Part shown: positions 1 through 8,450 of the stretch, in pieces
How positions within the stretch are numbered: position 1 is the first letter of the stretch
How the letters are laid out: each line of letters opens with the position of its first letter
Assembly: GCA_016721005.1 (NCBI GenBank)
Contig: JADKJM010000005.1
Coordinates: 186,001 to 250,000 of the forward strand
Length of the DNA: 64,000 bases
Origin: Flavobacteriales bacterium
GTDB taxonomy: Bacteria > Bacteroidota > Bacteroidia > Flavobacteriales_F > PHOS-HE28
Direction of reading: 5' to 3'
The notes under the pieces: generated by a model
What the model was told of the DNA's origin: nothing
What the model saw: only the letters and a program-made list of their open reading frames with translations
The model's database searches: none
Translations under genes and position numbers: made by a program

Positions 1-1170
1 CACCGCATGGGGCATCCCCAATTGGTGCAGGATCGTTTCCACCTTGTTGGCCAAGGGTTTCACCGACTTTGTTCTTGCCTTGGAGATCCGTTCGGCGCGC
101 TCCTCATACGCACGCGCGGCCTTCTTCTCCACCTCGATCAAGGCCGTGATCCGATCGCTCATGGAATCCATGCGCTGCGTTCGCGCTTGCAAGCCTTCGA
201 GCAAGGCGATCAATTCCTCCGTGGTGCGGACCCTGTGTTTTTGTTGAAGCCGGAGCAACAGGTCCAACCGCTCGCGCAGGAGGTCCATCCGTGCTGGATC
301 GGATTCCACGCTGGCTGCTGCCAACGATGCTTCCGCGCCGATATCCTTCAACTCGATCGCGCAACTGTTGATGCGCTCGAGCAAGGATCCGATCGCGGGA
401 TCAACACCAGCAACCTTGGCCAGCAAGGTCTTCACCTTGATCAACGCCCCGAGTGCGCCACGGTCGCCTGCTACCCCTTCTTCCACTGCGCCGTATGCTT
501 CGAGGCGCTCTCCCGCATGATCTGCGCGTTGAAGGTCCTCCTCGATCGCCCCTTGTTCACCCTCTTTCAACTCGGCCTGTTCCAATTCTGTTTGCTGGAA
601 GCGCAGGAAATCAAGTTCAGCCTGTGCCCGTTGTTCCTCCTCTCGAAGTTGTATGAGCTCCGCTTGCAACTCCCGCCAGGTCCTGTATTTCCGGCCGAGA
701 TCATCGACCTCTGCCGCATGACCCGCCAGTTGGTCCACCAACCCGAGTTGGAACCGTGCATCGTTCAACAACAAAGTTTGGTGCTGGCTATGCACATGCA
801 CCAACCGGGATCCCAATTCACGAAGTTGCTCCAAGCGCACGGGCGTATCATTCACAAAAGCGCGAGATCGACCTCCAGGATCCAATTGGCGTCGCATAAT
901 CGTGCTGGCCTCGAAAGGGATCTCATTGCGCTGGAACCAATCGATCACCGGAAGATCGGACACATCCAGTTCCAGTTCGATCACGCAACGCTTGGCGGGA
1001 TCGCGCAACAGCCCGGCATCGGCCCGACCGCCCATGGCCAGTTCCAATGCTCCGATGAGGATGCTCTTCCCGCTTCCGGTCTCACCAGTGATGGTGGTCA
1101 ATCCTTCGGCCCAAGCCAGTTCCAAGCTCTCGATGAGCAGGTAGTTGGAAACGGTGATGCGGGTAAGCAT
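1..1170 (-). CDS. recN: DNA repair protein RecN (partial, C-terminal end outside window)
   Basis: The minus-strand frame is open from an ATG at 1170 to the first base of the window, giving 390 residues. It begins MLTRITVSNYLLIESLEL and has an SMC-type Walker A, GETGSGKS, at residues 29-36. A long Glu/Gln/Arg-rich stretch follows, as expected for the coiled coil of this SMC-like ATPase. RecN acts in recombinational repair of double-strand breaks and is about 550 residues long, so the C-terminal ATPase half (signature and Walker B) lies off the left edge. It is the last visible gene of the bamD-rpoZ-coaBC-porD-recN run. A long plus-strand open frame over the same DNA is a shadow. Confidence 0.93.
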   Translation of the reverse strand, partial: MLTRITVSNYLLIESLELAWAEGLTTITGETGSGKSILIGALELAMGGRADAGLLRDPAKRCVIELELDVSDLPVIDWFQRNEIPFEASTIMRRQLDPGGRSRAFVNDTPVRLEQLRELGSRLVHVHSQHQTLLLNDARFQLGLVDQLAGHAAEVDDLGRKYRTWRELQAELIQLREEEQRAQAELDFLRFQQTELEQAELKEGEQGAIEEDLQRADHAGERLEAYGAVEEGVAGDRGALGALIKVKTLLAKVAGVDPAIGSLLERINSCAIELKDIGAEASLAAASVESDPARMDLLRERLDLLLRLQQKHRVRTTEELIALLEGLQARTQRMDSMSDRITALIEVEKKAARAYEERAERISKARTKSVKPLANKVETILHQLGMPHAV

Positions 1171-1236
1171 GACGGGAAACCTGCCTGGGATGCGATCGCC
1201 AAGATGCGAGATCCCGACCGCTGTTGGACGTCGCGC

Positions 1237-2139
1237 CTAGGAGCCGCGCATCATGTTCTGGTACTGGCCGATGTGACCGGGGTCGATGATCTGCAGGGTA
1301 TTGAACAACTTCGATTTCTCCGCTGGATCGGCGGGCTTGAAGATCTCCACCAGTTCCTGGTACTTGGCGTTGAAGAAGACCTGCAGATTGTAGCTCGCCG
1401 GCTTGGCCTGGTGAACGGTCTTGAGCTTTTCGATCCCAGCGGCGATGATCCGGCGCGCGGCGGCGGCATCCTCCGTCATGGCATCCATTCCGGTACGGTG
1501 GTATGTGTACAGCAATTCCCGGAATGGACGGAAGACCGCTTGCAATTGGTTATCCAACAACCAGTACCTGTTCCGCTGGCTCTCGAAGGCTTTCCAGCCG
1601 CTCTCGTTGGCGTTCTGGGCATTGTTCAGGACCTGCTGTGCTTGTGCGTAGAATTCGCTTCCGCCCAAGGGCGCGTAGCTATCTCCATCAAGCCCAAGGA
1701 TGAAATACGCGTAGTAACCAAGCAGCGAGGACAGGTTGTTGAGGTAACGGTCCGGGGTGAACTCGATCTGCGTGTTCTCCAGGAATTGGAACTGCACTTG
1801 ATCATCCACCAGATCAAGGATCGGCGTGTTGTAGTCCGTGCCATAGACCGGTCGTGCATAGATGATCTGCAAGGTGGCCTCGAACCGATCAGCGGCTGGC
1901 TGGCTGCTGATCGTGAGCAGGATGTTGAGGTCGATCCGTTCCGCCGGGGTGTAGTTGTAATTCGTGAAGCGACGGCTCTGGTAGAATTCCTTGATCGCGG
2001 TCTCCATGGATTGGAAGACCCGCGGTTGGGCCGTCGCGATCTGCGGCGCGATCACACTCACTTGGCAGTTGAACTCCTGTGCGGAACCCGCGAAGGCGAA
2101 GAAGAGCGGAAGCAAGGCAACGATCGATCGACGCATCAT
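1237..2139 (-). CDS. porD: Type IX secretion protein PorD (DUF4835)
   Basis: This 300-residue protein has a signal peptide (MMRRSIVALLPLFFAFAGSAQ) and then EFNCQVSVIAPQIA, typical of the DUF4835/PorD family. The body has the family pattern of repeated aromatic and Asn-rich strands (YYAYFILGLDGDSY, then a DNQLQAVFRPFRELLY region). PorD is a periplasmic protein needed for type IX secretion and gliding in Bacteroidota; its exact role is not settled. The gene directly follows coaBC (its start codon is next to the coaBC stop) and precedes recN by 66 bp. This order is common in Flavobacteriia and supports the call. Confidence 0.9.
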   Translation of the reverse strand: MMRRSIVALLPLFFAFAGSAQEFNCQVSVIAPQIATAQPRVFQSMETAIKEFYQSRRFTNYNYTPAERIDLNILLTISSQPAADRFEATLQIIYARPVYGTDYNTPILDLVDDQVQFQFLENTQIEFTPDRYLNNLSSLLGYYAYFILGLDGDSYAPLGGSEFYAQAQQVLNNAQNANESGWKAFESQRNRYWLLDNQLQAVFRPFRELLYTYHRTGMDAMTEDAAAARRIIAAGIEKLKTVHQAKPASYNLQVFFNAKYQELVEIFKPADPAEKSKLFNTLQIIDPGHIGQYQNMMRGS

Positions 2140-3345
2140 TCAGAGGAGTTCTTCGAGGCGGTCCAAGATAGCGCGTGCCACTTCGGCCTTGCTCATCAAC
2201 GGCAGTTCGACCGGATCCGTGCCCGGAACGAGAAGAGTTACCTTATTGGTATCCGTTCCGAACCCGGCGCCCGGGTCGCGAAGGCTGTTCAGCACAAGTA
2301 GGTCGAGGTTCTTGCGCACCAGTTTCTCCTTGGCATGCGCCAACTCGTTGTCCGTCTCCAATGCGAAACCGACAAGGCGCTGGCCGCGTCGCTTGGCCGC
2401 ACCCAGACCAGCGAGGATGTCCTCCGTTGGTTCCAAGGGGACCTCCAAGGAACCTCCACTCTTCTTCATCTTTTCATTGGCGGCTTGGGCGGGCCGATAG
2501 TCCGCGACCGCGGCGCTCATGATCACCACATCACACTCCGCAGCCAGCTGCTTACAGGCCGCAGCCATTTCCGCAGCGCTCACCACATCCGTTCGGGTGA
2601 TCCCGGGCCGGTCGAGTTCAAGTACCACAGGTCCGGTGACCAATTGGACGTTCGCCCCGCGCAACGCAGCCTCCTCCGCCAATGCGAAACCCATCTTGCC
2701 GGTGCTTCGGTTGCCGATGTATCGGACCGGGTCGATCGCTTCCTGCGTAGGTCCTGCACTGATCAGTATCCTTCTACCTGACAGCTTACTGTTTCCGAGT
2801 AATCCGGATATCAATTCCTGAACGATGACCTCCGGCTCGCTCATGCGGCCTTCGCCGGTGAGACCGCTGGCCAATTCCCCGGCTTCCGGCCCGATCGTTC
2901 GGATGTTCCGCTCCTTGAGCAGATCGATATTCCGCCGGGTGCTCGGATCACGCCACATCTCCAGATCCATGGCCGGCGCCACGAAGACCGGGCACTCAGC
3001 ACTCAAGAAACACGCGAGCAGGAGATTGTCACAGAGCCCGTGGACCATTTTGCCGATGGTATTCGCCGTGGCGGGTGCCACCACCACCACATCGGCCCAA
3101 CGCGCGAGGTGGACATGGTCGTTCCACGTTCCCGTGCCGTTGCGGTCGATAAGCTCGGTGAGCACGGGCCGCTTGCTTAATGTGGCCAAGGTGAGCGGAG
3201 TGATGAAGTCATGTGCCCCGGGGGTCATCACCACCTGCACCTCGCAGCCCGCCTTCACCAGCAGCCGCACCAATTGCGCGGATTTATACGCAGCAATGCC
3301 ACCGGTAACGCCCAAGAGCACGTTCCGGTTCAGGAGGGTTTGCAC
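2140..3345 (-). CDS. coaBC: Bifunctional phosphopantothenoylcysteine decarboxylase / phosphopantothenate-cysteine ligase
   Basis: The 401-residue product matches full-length CoaBC (Dfp), which makes 4'-phosphopantetheine in coenzyme A synthesis. The N-terminal flavoprotein half shows GGIAAYK (residues 15-21), the active-site His in DHVHLARWADVVVVAPATANT, and PAMDLEMW, where the PAMNxxMW box of many bacteria carries Asp; I recall this as usual in Bacteroidota. The ligase half begins near residue 190 with ISAGPTQEAIDPVRYIGN and STGKMG, and has the late KxKK motif in NEKMKKSGG. It lies between rpoZ and porD and is probably co-transcribed with them. Confidence 0.96.
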   Translation of the reverse strand: MQTLLNRNVLLGVTGGIAAYKSAQLVRLLVKAGCEVQVVMTPGAHDFITPLTLATLSKRPVLTELIDRNGTGTWNDHVHLARWADVVVVAPATANTIGKMVHGLCDNLLLACFLSAECPVFVAPAMDLEMWRDPSTRRNIDLLKERNIRTIGPEAGELASGLTGEGRMSEPEVIVQELISGLLGNSKLSGRRILISAGPTQEAIDPVRYIGNRSTGKMGFALAEEAALRGANVQLVTGPVVLELDRPGITRTDVVSAAEMAAACKQLAAECDVVIMSAAVADYRPAQAANEKMKKSGGSLEVPLEPTEDILAGLGAAKRRGQRLVGFALETDNELAHAKEKLVRKNLDLLVLNSLRDPGAGFGTDTNKVTLLVPGTDPVELPLMSKAEVARAILDRLEELL

Positions 3346-3372
3346 CGCTGATGGGTGATCGATCCCCGTGGA

Positions 3373-3720
3373 TCAGTCCTGAATGGGTTCGGCAGCCACC
3401 ACGCCACCACGGCGCCAGTACAGCTTGCCTTCCTGGAGCTCCTGCACCGCTAGGGCGCCGGGCTTGGGCATCCGCTCGTAATGCTTGCTCACTTCGATCT
3501 GCTCGCGGTTCTCATACACCTCCTCCAGGTTCTCACCGATAACCGCGAACTCCTCGAGTTTCCCGTAGAGCTCCTCTTTGATCTTCACGCTGATCTGGTT
3601 GGCCCGCTTGCTCAGGATGGCCACCGTCTCATAAACGTTCCCGATCCCCTCGTCCAATTTGGAGACATCGCGAGTAACGGTCGTCTTAGCGGCGCTAGTG
3701 TTCTTGGTGTTCATGGTCAT
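3373..3720 (-). CDS. rpoZ: RNA polymerase subunit omega (RpoZ family, Bacteroidota type)
   Basis: The 115-residue product resembles the Bacteroidota omega subunit: a variable N-terminus, then NVYETVAILSKRANQISVKIKEELYGKLEEF and EVSKHYERMPKPGALAVQEL, ending with a Tyr/Trp/Arg patch. It stabilises beta-prime in RNA polymerase. Its ATG shares one base with the bamD stop (TAATG at 3722-3718), so translation is probably coupled. A second Met two codons in is an alternative start. The 27 bp before coaBC hold no obvious terminator. Confidence 0.9.
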   Translation of the reverse strand: MTMNTKNTSAAKTTVTRDVSKLDEGIGNVYETVAILSKRANQISVKIKEELYGKLEEFAVIGENLEEVYENREQIEVSKHYERMPKPGALAVQELQEGKLYWRRGGVVAAEPIQD

Positions 3721-4583
3721 TATTCCTTTGTGACTCGGTCCAGTTCGGACTTCAGTTCTTCGTTCAACCTATCCGCGACATCCCTTTCGACGCCCTGCGG
3801 GTAAGCGTCGGCGAAATTACGATATGATCGCATAGCCTCCTGCAACCGCTCCACTTTGCGCTTCTCCACGCTGTTCATGGCCACTTGGTGGTCGGCACGC
3901 AGGACCCTCATCATGGCATCCTCCCGGTAGTCGCTGTTGGGGTACGCGCGAAGGAAATCCTTGAAGGCCATGCTCGCTCCTTGGAAGTTGCGCATGTGGA
4001 AGTACTGCTCGGCGGCATGGTAGCTCTTCACTTCCAGCTTGATCCGCAGGCGCTCGATCAGCGTATTGCAACTGTCCTTCAGGATGGTGGTCGGGTAGCG
4101 GACCATGAAGAGCTGGAGCTGGTCGATGGCCGTGCGCGTATCAGCTTGGTCCAGCTCATAGGCCGGGCTGTTCTTGTAATAGCAGTAGGCATTCAGGAAG
4201 GTACACTCCTCGGTGTACTGGGCCGTCGGGAAGGTGCGGGCGTAGTTCTCCAAGTAGTACGCCGCCATGACGTAGTCCTTCATGAGGAAATGCGCCTTGG
4301 CGTGGAGGTAATTGATCCGTTCACTGGCCGCTGTGCCTCTTTTGAGCATGATCAACTCCTCCAACAGCGGGATCGCCCGATCGTAGCTTCCTTTGTCGTA
4401 GTACTTCTCGGCCACGGCCATCTTGTACTCCAAGCTGTCGCTCTTCAAGGCCCTGTTGAATTCGCTGCACGCCGTGAAGGTGCCCGCGCTGATCAGGCCG
4501 AGCAGCAACCAAATGACCGCAGTTGACGAGAGAAAAAGGAGCCCGCCTTTGGTGGCGCGAGTAGGTGCTGCTTGTTGGATCAT
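3720..4583 (-). CDS. bamD: Outer membrane assembly lipoprotein BamD
   Basis: I start the 287-residue protein at the ATG at 4583; the open frame extends 48 codons further, but that stretch is Arg/Trp-rich with no signal and overlaps uvrB. The start gives a hydrophobic segment and a lipobox-like FTAC (Cys39). TPR repeats follow: YKMAVAEKYYDKGSYDRAIPLLEEL, YLHAKAHFLMKDYVMAAYYLENYARTFP and AEQYFHMRNFQGASMAFKDFLRAYPNSDYREDA. BamD is a periplasmic-face lipoprotein of the beta-barrel assembly machine. It is divergent from uvrB, with only 41 bp between starts. Confidence 0.9.
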   Translation of the reverse strand: MIQQAAPTRATKGGLLFLSSTAVIWLLLGLISAGTFTACSEFNRALKSDSLEYKMAVAEKYYDKGSYDRAIPLLEELIMLKRGTAASERINYLHAKAHFLMKDYVMAAYYLENYARTFPTAQYTEECTFLNAYCYYKNSPAYELDQADTRTAIDQLQLFMVRYPTTILKDSCNTLIERLRIKLEVKSYHAAEQYFHMRNFQGASMAFKDFLRAYPNSDYREDAMMRVLRADHQVAMNSVEKRKVERLQEAMRSYRNFADAYPQGVERDVADRLNEELKSELDRVTKE

Positions 4584-4610
4584 TCCGAGCGGGGCGCGAA
4601 GATAGCCCGG

Positions 4611-4619
4611 TACCTTTGC
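4611..4619 (+). promoter_or_regulatory. Bacteroidota -7 box of uvrB
   Basis: TACCTTTGC matches the Bacteroidota sigma-A -7 element (TAnnTTTG). It ends only 5 nt before the uvrB ATG, so transcription would begin at or next to the start codon. Confidence 0.7.
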
Positions 4620-4624
4620 CCACC

Positions 4625-6667
4625 ATGCCGTTCGAACTCGTCTCCGAATTCGTCCCGACCGGGGACCAACCTGAAGCCATCCGGCAATTGGTGGATGGCT
4701 TGAACAACGGCATGCCCGCCCAGACATTGCTCGGGGTAACGGGTTCGGGCAAGACCTTCACCGTGGCGAATGTGATCGCGCAGGTGGATCGGCCCACGTT
4801 GGTCCTCAGCCACAACAAGACCTTGGCGGCGCAGCTCTACGGCGAATTCAAGCACTTCTTCCCGAATGACCGGGTGGAGTATTTCGTGAGCTACTACGAC
4901 TACTACCAGCCCGAAGCCTACCTACCGACCACGAACACGTACATCGAGAAGGACCTCTCGGTGAACGACGAGATCGAGAAGTTGCGGTTGAGCGCTAGCA
5001 GCGCCTTGTTGAGCGGGCGCCGGAACGTGATCGTGGTGGCGAGCGTGAGCTGCATCTATGGTATCGGGAACCCGAAGGAATTCCGGAGCAGCATTGTGGA
5101 ACTGCACACCGGTATGAAGGTCTCCCGGAATGCCCTGCTCCACCGCTTCGTGGAAGCCTTATACAGCCGAAGGGATGATGACCCGGTCCGCGGCAATTTC
5201 CGGGTCCGGGGTGATGTGGTGGAGGTCTATCTGGCGTATGCGGATGATGGGCTTCGCATCCACTTCTGGGGCGACGAGATCGAGCGGCTCGAACGGTTCA
5301 ACCCGCAGGACTCGAAGACGCTTGAGCAATTGGAACGCACCACGGTCTACCCCGCGAACATCTTCGTGACCAGTCGGGATACGATGAAGGCCGCGTTGGA
5401 AAGCATCCATGCGGACATGACCAAGCAGGTCGAGTTCTTCCGCGAGATCGGCAAAGGCCTGGAGGCGAAACGGCTGGAAGAACGCGTGCTGCATGACCTG
5501 GAGATGATGCGTGAGCTCGGCTATTGTTCGGGGATCGAGAACTACAGCCGCTACTTCGATCAACGGGATACCGGGCAGCGGCCCTTCTGCTTGATCGACT
5601 ACTTCCCGGACGATTTCCTGATGGTGGTGGACGAGAGCCACGTGACCATCAGCCAGGTGCAGGCCATGTACGGCGGCGACCGCAGTCGTAAGCGCAACCT
5701 CGTGGAATACGGCTTCCGCTTGCCAAGTGCCATGGACAATCGTCCGCTGAAATTCGAGGAGTTCGAGGACGTACTGGGGCAGGTGATCTTCGTGAGTGCT
5801 ACCCCTGCGGATTACGAATTGCAGCGCAGCGAAGGCGTTATTGTGGAACAAGTGGTCAGGCCCACCGGATTGCTCGATCCCCCGATCGAAGTGCGGCGCA
5901 GTGCGGACCAGATCGATGACCTGTTGGAAGAGATCAGGCAACGCTCCAAGAAGCAGGAACGGGTGCTGGTGACCACCCTGACCAAGCGGATGGCGGAGGA
6001 GCTTAGCGAATTCCTCCTGAAGAGCGGCGTGAAGTGCAAGTACATCCACAGCGATGTGGAAACGCTGGAACGGATCGAGATCCTGCGCCAATTACGGCTC
6101 GGGCTATTCGATGTGCTCGTGGGTGTGAACCTGCTGCGTGAAGGGTTGGACCTTCCGGAAGTGAGCCTTGTGGCGGTGCTGGATGCGGACAAGGAAGGCT
6201 TCCTGCGCAGCAACCGCTCGTTGACCCAGACGGCCGGCCGTGCCGCTAGGAACGTGAATGGTTTGGTGATCTTCTATGCCGATAAGATCACCAAGAGCAT
6301 GCAGAAAACCATTGAGGACACCGAACGCCGAAGAGCGAAGCAAATGGCCTACAATACCGAGCACGGCATCACCCCTACCCAGATCAAGCGGGTGCGCGAG
6401 GATGTGATGAAGCAGACGGCGGTCCTGGACATCAAGGGCGCACGGGCCTATGTGGAACCATCAGAGCCGTTGAACCTGGCGGCGGATCCGGTGATCCGGT
6501 ACATGAGCCAGGACCAACTAGCGCGCAATGCCGATCTACTGGAGACGCAGATGTGCAAAGCGGCCAAGGAACTCGACTTCATTGCCGCGGCGCAATTGCG
6601 CGACGAACTCTTCGCGATGCGAAAACTGATGGAGGAGCGTTCTGCGGAGCCATCCAACACGCGCTGA
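4625..6667 (+). CDS. uvrB: Excinuclease ABC subunit B
   Basis: The 680-residue product is full-length UvrB, the damage-verifying helicase of nucleotide excision repair. It starts MPFELVSEFVPTGDQPEAI and has Walker A GVTGSGKT (residues 37-44), the beta-hairpin motif YYDYYQPEAYLP, the DESHVT Walker B box, LREGLDLPEVSL, and QTAGRAARN. It ends with a UVR domain (AKELDFIAAAQLRDELFAM) that contacts UvrC. The frame opens 20 codons upstream, but the family start and a -7 promoter box 5 nt upstream favour 4625. Shadow frames exist on both strands. Confidence 0.98.
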   Translation: MPFELVSEFVPTGDQPEAIRQLVDGLNNGMPAQTLLGVTGSGKTFTVANVIAQVDRPTLVLSHNKTLAAQLYGEFKHFFPNDRVEYFVSYYDYYQPEAYLPTTNTYIEKDLSVNDEIEKLRLSASSALLSGRRNVIVVASVSCIYGIGNPKEFRSSIVELHTGMKVSRNALLHRFVEALYSRRDDDPVRGNFRVRGDVVEVYLAYADDGLRIHFWGDEIERLERFNPQDSKTLEQLERTTVYPANIFVTSRDTMKAALESIHADMTKQVEFFREIGKGLEAKRLEERVLHDLEMMRELGYCSGIENYSRYFDQRDTGQRPFCLIDYFPDDFLMVVDESHVTISQVQAMYGGDRSRKRNLVEYGFRLPSAMDNRPLKFEEFEDVLGQVIFVSATPADYELQRSEGVIVEQVVRPTGLLDPPIEVRRSADQIDDLLEEIRQRSKKQERVLVTTLTKRMAEELSEFLLKSGVKCKYIHSDVETLERIEILRQLRLGLFDVLVGVNLLREGLDLPEVSLVAVLDADKEGFLRSNRSLTQTAGRAARNVNGLVIFYADKITKSMQKTIEDTERRRAKQMAYNTEHGITPTQIKRVREDVMKQTAVLDIKGARAYVEPSEPLNLAADPVIRYMSQDQLARNADLLETQMCKAAKELDFIAAAQLRDELFAMRKLMEERSAEPSNTR

Positions 6668-6792
6668 TCATTCCGGATCGGCCAACGGGCTTCCAACTTC
6701 AACGGCATCAACGTTCCAACCTTCCGTCACGATGGTTATTTTCGCCGGAGATCAGTTTCCTCATCGATCCCTCTGAACCAGAACCCCTTCCC

Positions 6793-8355
6793 ATGAAAAT
6801 AGCGTACTCCGCTCTATTCGGCGCATTGCTCCTCCTTCCTATCGGCCTTCGCGCCCAAGTCTCCTTCGGTGGTGAACCATATGGTCTCAAGACCGAAGCC
6901 CACCTTCCGGCAGCACCCACTGTGGTGATGCCGACCGTTGATGCCGCCGCATTGATGGTCGAGGACGATCAACGCGCCCTACAGGGCATCAAGGGACCTT
7001 ATCGCTTCGGGTTCAACCATGTGGCGGATCTATCGACCGGCAACAGCGGGGTATGGACCAGCTTGCCGAATGGCGATGCCGTATGGCGCTTGGCGATCGA
7101 ATGCCCTGGCGCCTTCAGCATCAACTTCGAGTTCAACGATTACATCGTGCCCGTTGGTGGACAGGTGTTCGTGTACAATGAGGCCGGGGAAGTGCTCGGT
7201 GCGTTCACGGCGGAGAGCAATCCCGGACACACCATCCTGGGTGTGACCCAATTGGCCGGCGATCGGATCACGGTCGAGTACGTGGAGCCTGCTGCGGTGC
7301 GGGGGGAAGGTTTCCTGCACATCCGGCAGGTCACACACGCGTACCGGGACATCATGCACATGAACACCGAGAAGGGATTGAACGAAAGCGGGAGTTGCAA
7401 CAACAACGTGATCTGCCCCGTGGGCGATCCGTGGCGCGATCAGATCCGCAGCGTGGCCATGATCACCGTGGGCGGCTCGGGGATCTGCACCGGGCAATTG
7501 ATCAACAACTGTGCGAACAACGGCACCCCCTATTTCCTCACCGCCAATCACTGCCTCGGAGGGAACAATAGCTGGATCTTCCGGTTCAACTGGAACAGCC
7601 CGACATGCACGCCCACGCAGAATGCGCCCACCAACCAGACGGTCTCCGGGTCCACGTTGAAGGCGAGCAGCGGAGGGAGCGATGTGGCGCTGCTCCAGTT
7701 GAACAGTACGCCACCGGCCAACTACAACGTGTTCTACAGCGGCTGGGACAAGAGCGGTACGACCCCGACGAACCAGACCTGCATCCACCACCCGAGCGGG
7801 GATATCAAGAAGATCTCCTTCGATTACAATGCCGCTTCCCAAGGCACCATGGGAGTTGCGGCATGTTGGCACATCTCCGCATGGGATGATGGTACCACCG
7901 AGCCCGGAAGTAGCGGAAGCGGCCTATGGAACCAGAATGGCTTGCTGATCGGCCAGCTCTATGGTGGCGAGGCCGATTGCTCCAATAACGTCAACGACTT
8001 CTTCGGTCGCTTCAATGTGAGCTACCCATTGCTCACCACGTGGTTGGGCACATGCGGTAACACCCTTCAAGGTTATCCGCTTTCAACCGGTATCGATGAT
8101 GCCACTGAAGTGGCCTTCACCATCGCACCGAATCCCACCCAAGGTGCATTCACGGTGACGCTTCCTGCCGCCATGCGCAACAAGGGCCGCGTGACCGTGT
8201 ACGATGCATTGGGCCAGCAGGTCCTCACGACCAATGTCCGGAATGGTGTGGAACGGATCAACCTCGATCTGTCCGACCGTACGGAAGGCATCTACTTGGT
8301 GGATGCCGTGGCGGAAGGCTTCCACGCCGTGCAGCGCCTAGTACTCACCCACTGA
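6793..8355 (+). CDS. Secreted trypsin-like (lysyl-endopeptidase-type) protease with T9SS sorting domain
   Basis: The start at 6793 gives a signal peptide (MKIAYSALFGALLLLPIGLRAQ) and a 520-residue protein. An N-terminal domain (residues ~60-190) is followed by a chymotrypsin-fold domain with the triad in context: TANHC (His), GGSDVALLQL (Asp) and TEPGSSGSGLW (Ser). The Cys-rich layout (CNNNVICPVGDPWRDQIRSVA, CTGQLINNC) resembles Achromobacter lysyl endopeptidase; cleavage specificity cannot be read. The last ~80 residues are a type A T9SS domain (IAPNPTQGAFTV, then YDALGQ and GIYLV), so export through the outer membrane is expected. A close paralogue follows at 8451. Confidence 0.88.
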   Translation: MKIAYSALFGALLLLPIGLRAQVSFGGEPYGLKTEAHLPAAPTVVMPTVDAAALMVEDDQRALQGIKGPYRFGFNHVADLSTGNSGVWTSLPNGDAVWRLAIECPGAFSINFEFNDYIVPVGGQVFVYNEAGEVLGAFTAESNPGHTILGVTQLAGDRITVEYVEPAAVRGEGFLHIRQVTHAYRDIMHMNTEKGLNESGSCNNNVICPVGDPWRDQIRSVAMITVGGSGICTGQLINNCANNGTPYFLTANHCLGGNNSWIFRFNWNSPTCTPTQNAPTNQTVSGSTLKASSGGSDVALLQLNSTPPANYNVFYSGWDKSGTTPTNQTCIHHPSGDIKKISFDYNAASQGTMGVAACWHISAWDDGTTEPGSSGSGLWNQNGLLIGQLYGGEADCSNNVNDFFGRFNVSYPLLTTWLGTCGNTLQGYPLSTGIDDATEVAFTIAPNPTQGAFTVTLPAAMRNKGRVTVYDALGQQVLTTNVRNGVERINLDLSDRTEGIYLVDAVAEGFHAVQRLVLTH

Positions 8356-8374
8356 TCGGTTCACGAGCGCTATT

Positions 8375-8408
8375 CAAAGGACCGCTGGCGTTCACCAGCG
8401 GTCCTTTG
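8375..8408 (+). terminator. Hairpin after the first protease gene
   Basis: A perfect 14-bp stem (CAAAGGACCGCTGG with CCAGCGGTCCTTTG) closes a 6-nt loop 20 nt after the stop codon at 8355. There is no long T run after it, so it may act as a bidirectional or mRNA-stabilising hairpin rather than a strong intrinsic terminator. Confidence 0.65.
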
Positions 8409-8424
8409 CTTTACGGCACTCGTC

Positions 8425-8433
8425 TATCTTCAC
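8425..8433 (+). promoter_or_regulatory. Probable -7 box of the second protease gene
   Basis: TATCTTCAC resembles TAnnTTTG and lies 17 nt before the ATG at 8451, just downstream of the hairpin that ends the preceding unit. The paralogues are therefore probably transcribed separately. Confidence 0.5.
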
Positions 8434-8450
8434 ACGACCAAACCCGGACC

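Noticed and set aside
7..2301. 764-codon plus-strand open frame
   Set aside because: It is antisense to recN, porD and part of coaBC, all of which have recognised motifs; the plus frame has no family pattern.
5159..6091. 310-codon minus-strand frame inside uvrB
   Set aside because: Shadow of uvrB, with composition rich in His/Arg/Asp from antisense codons.
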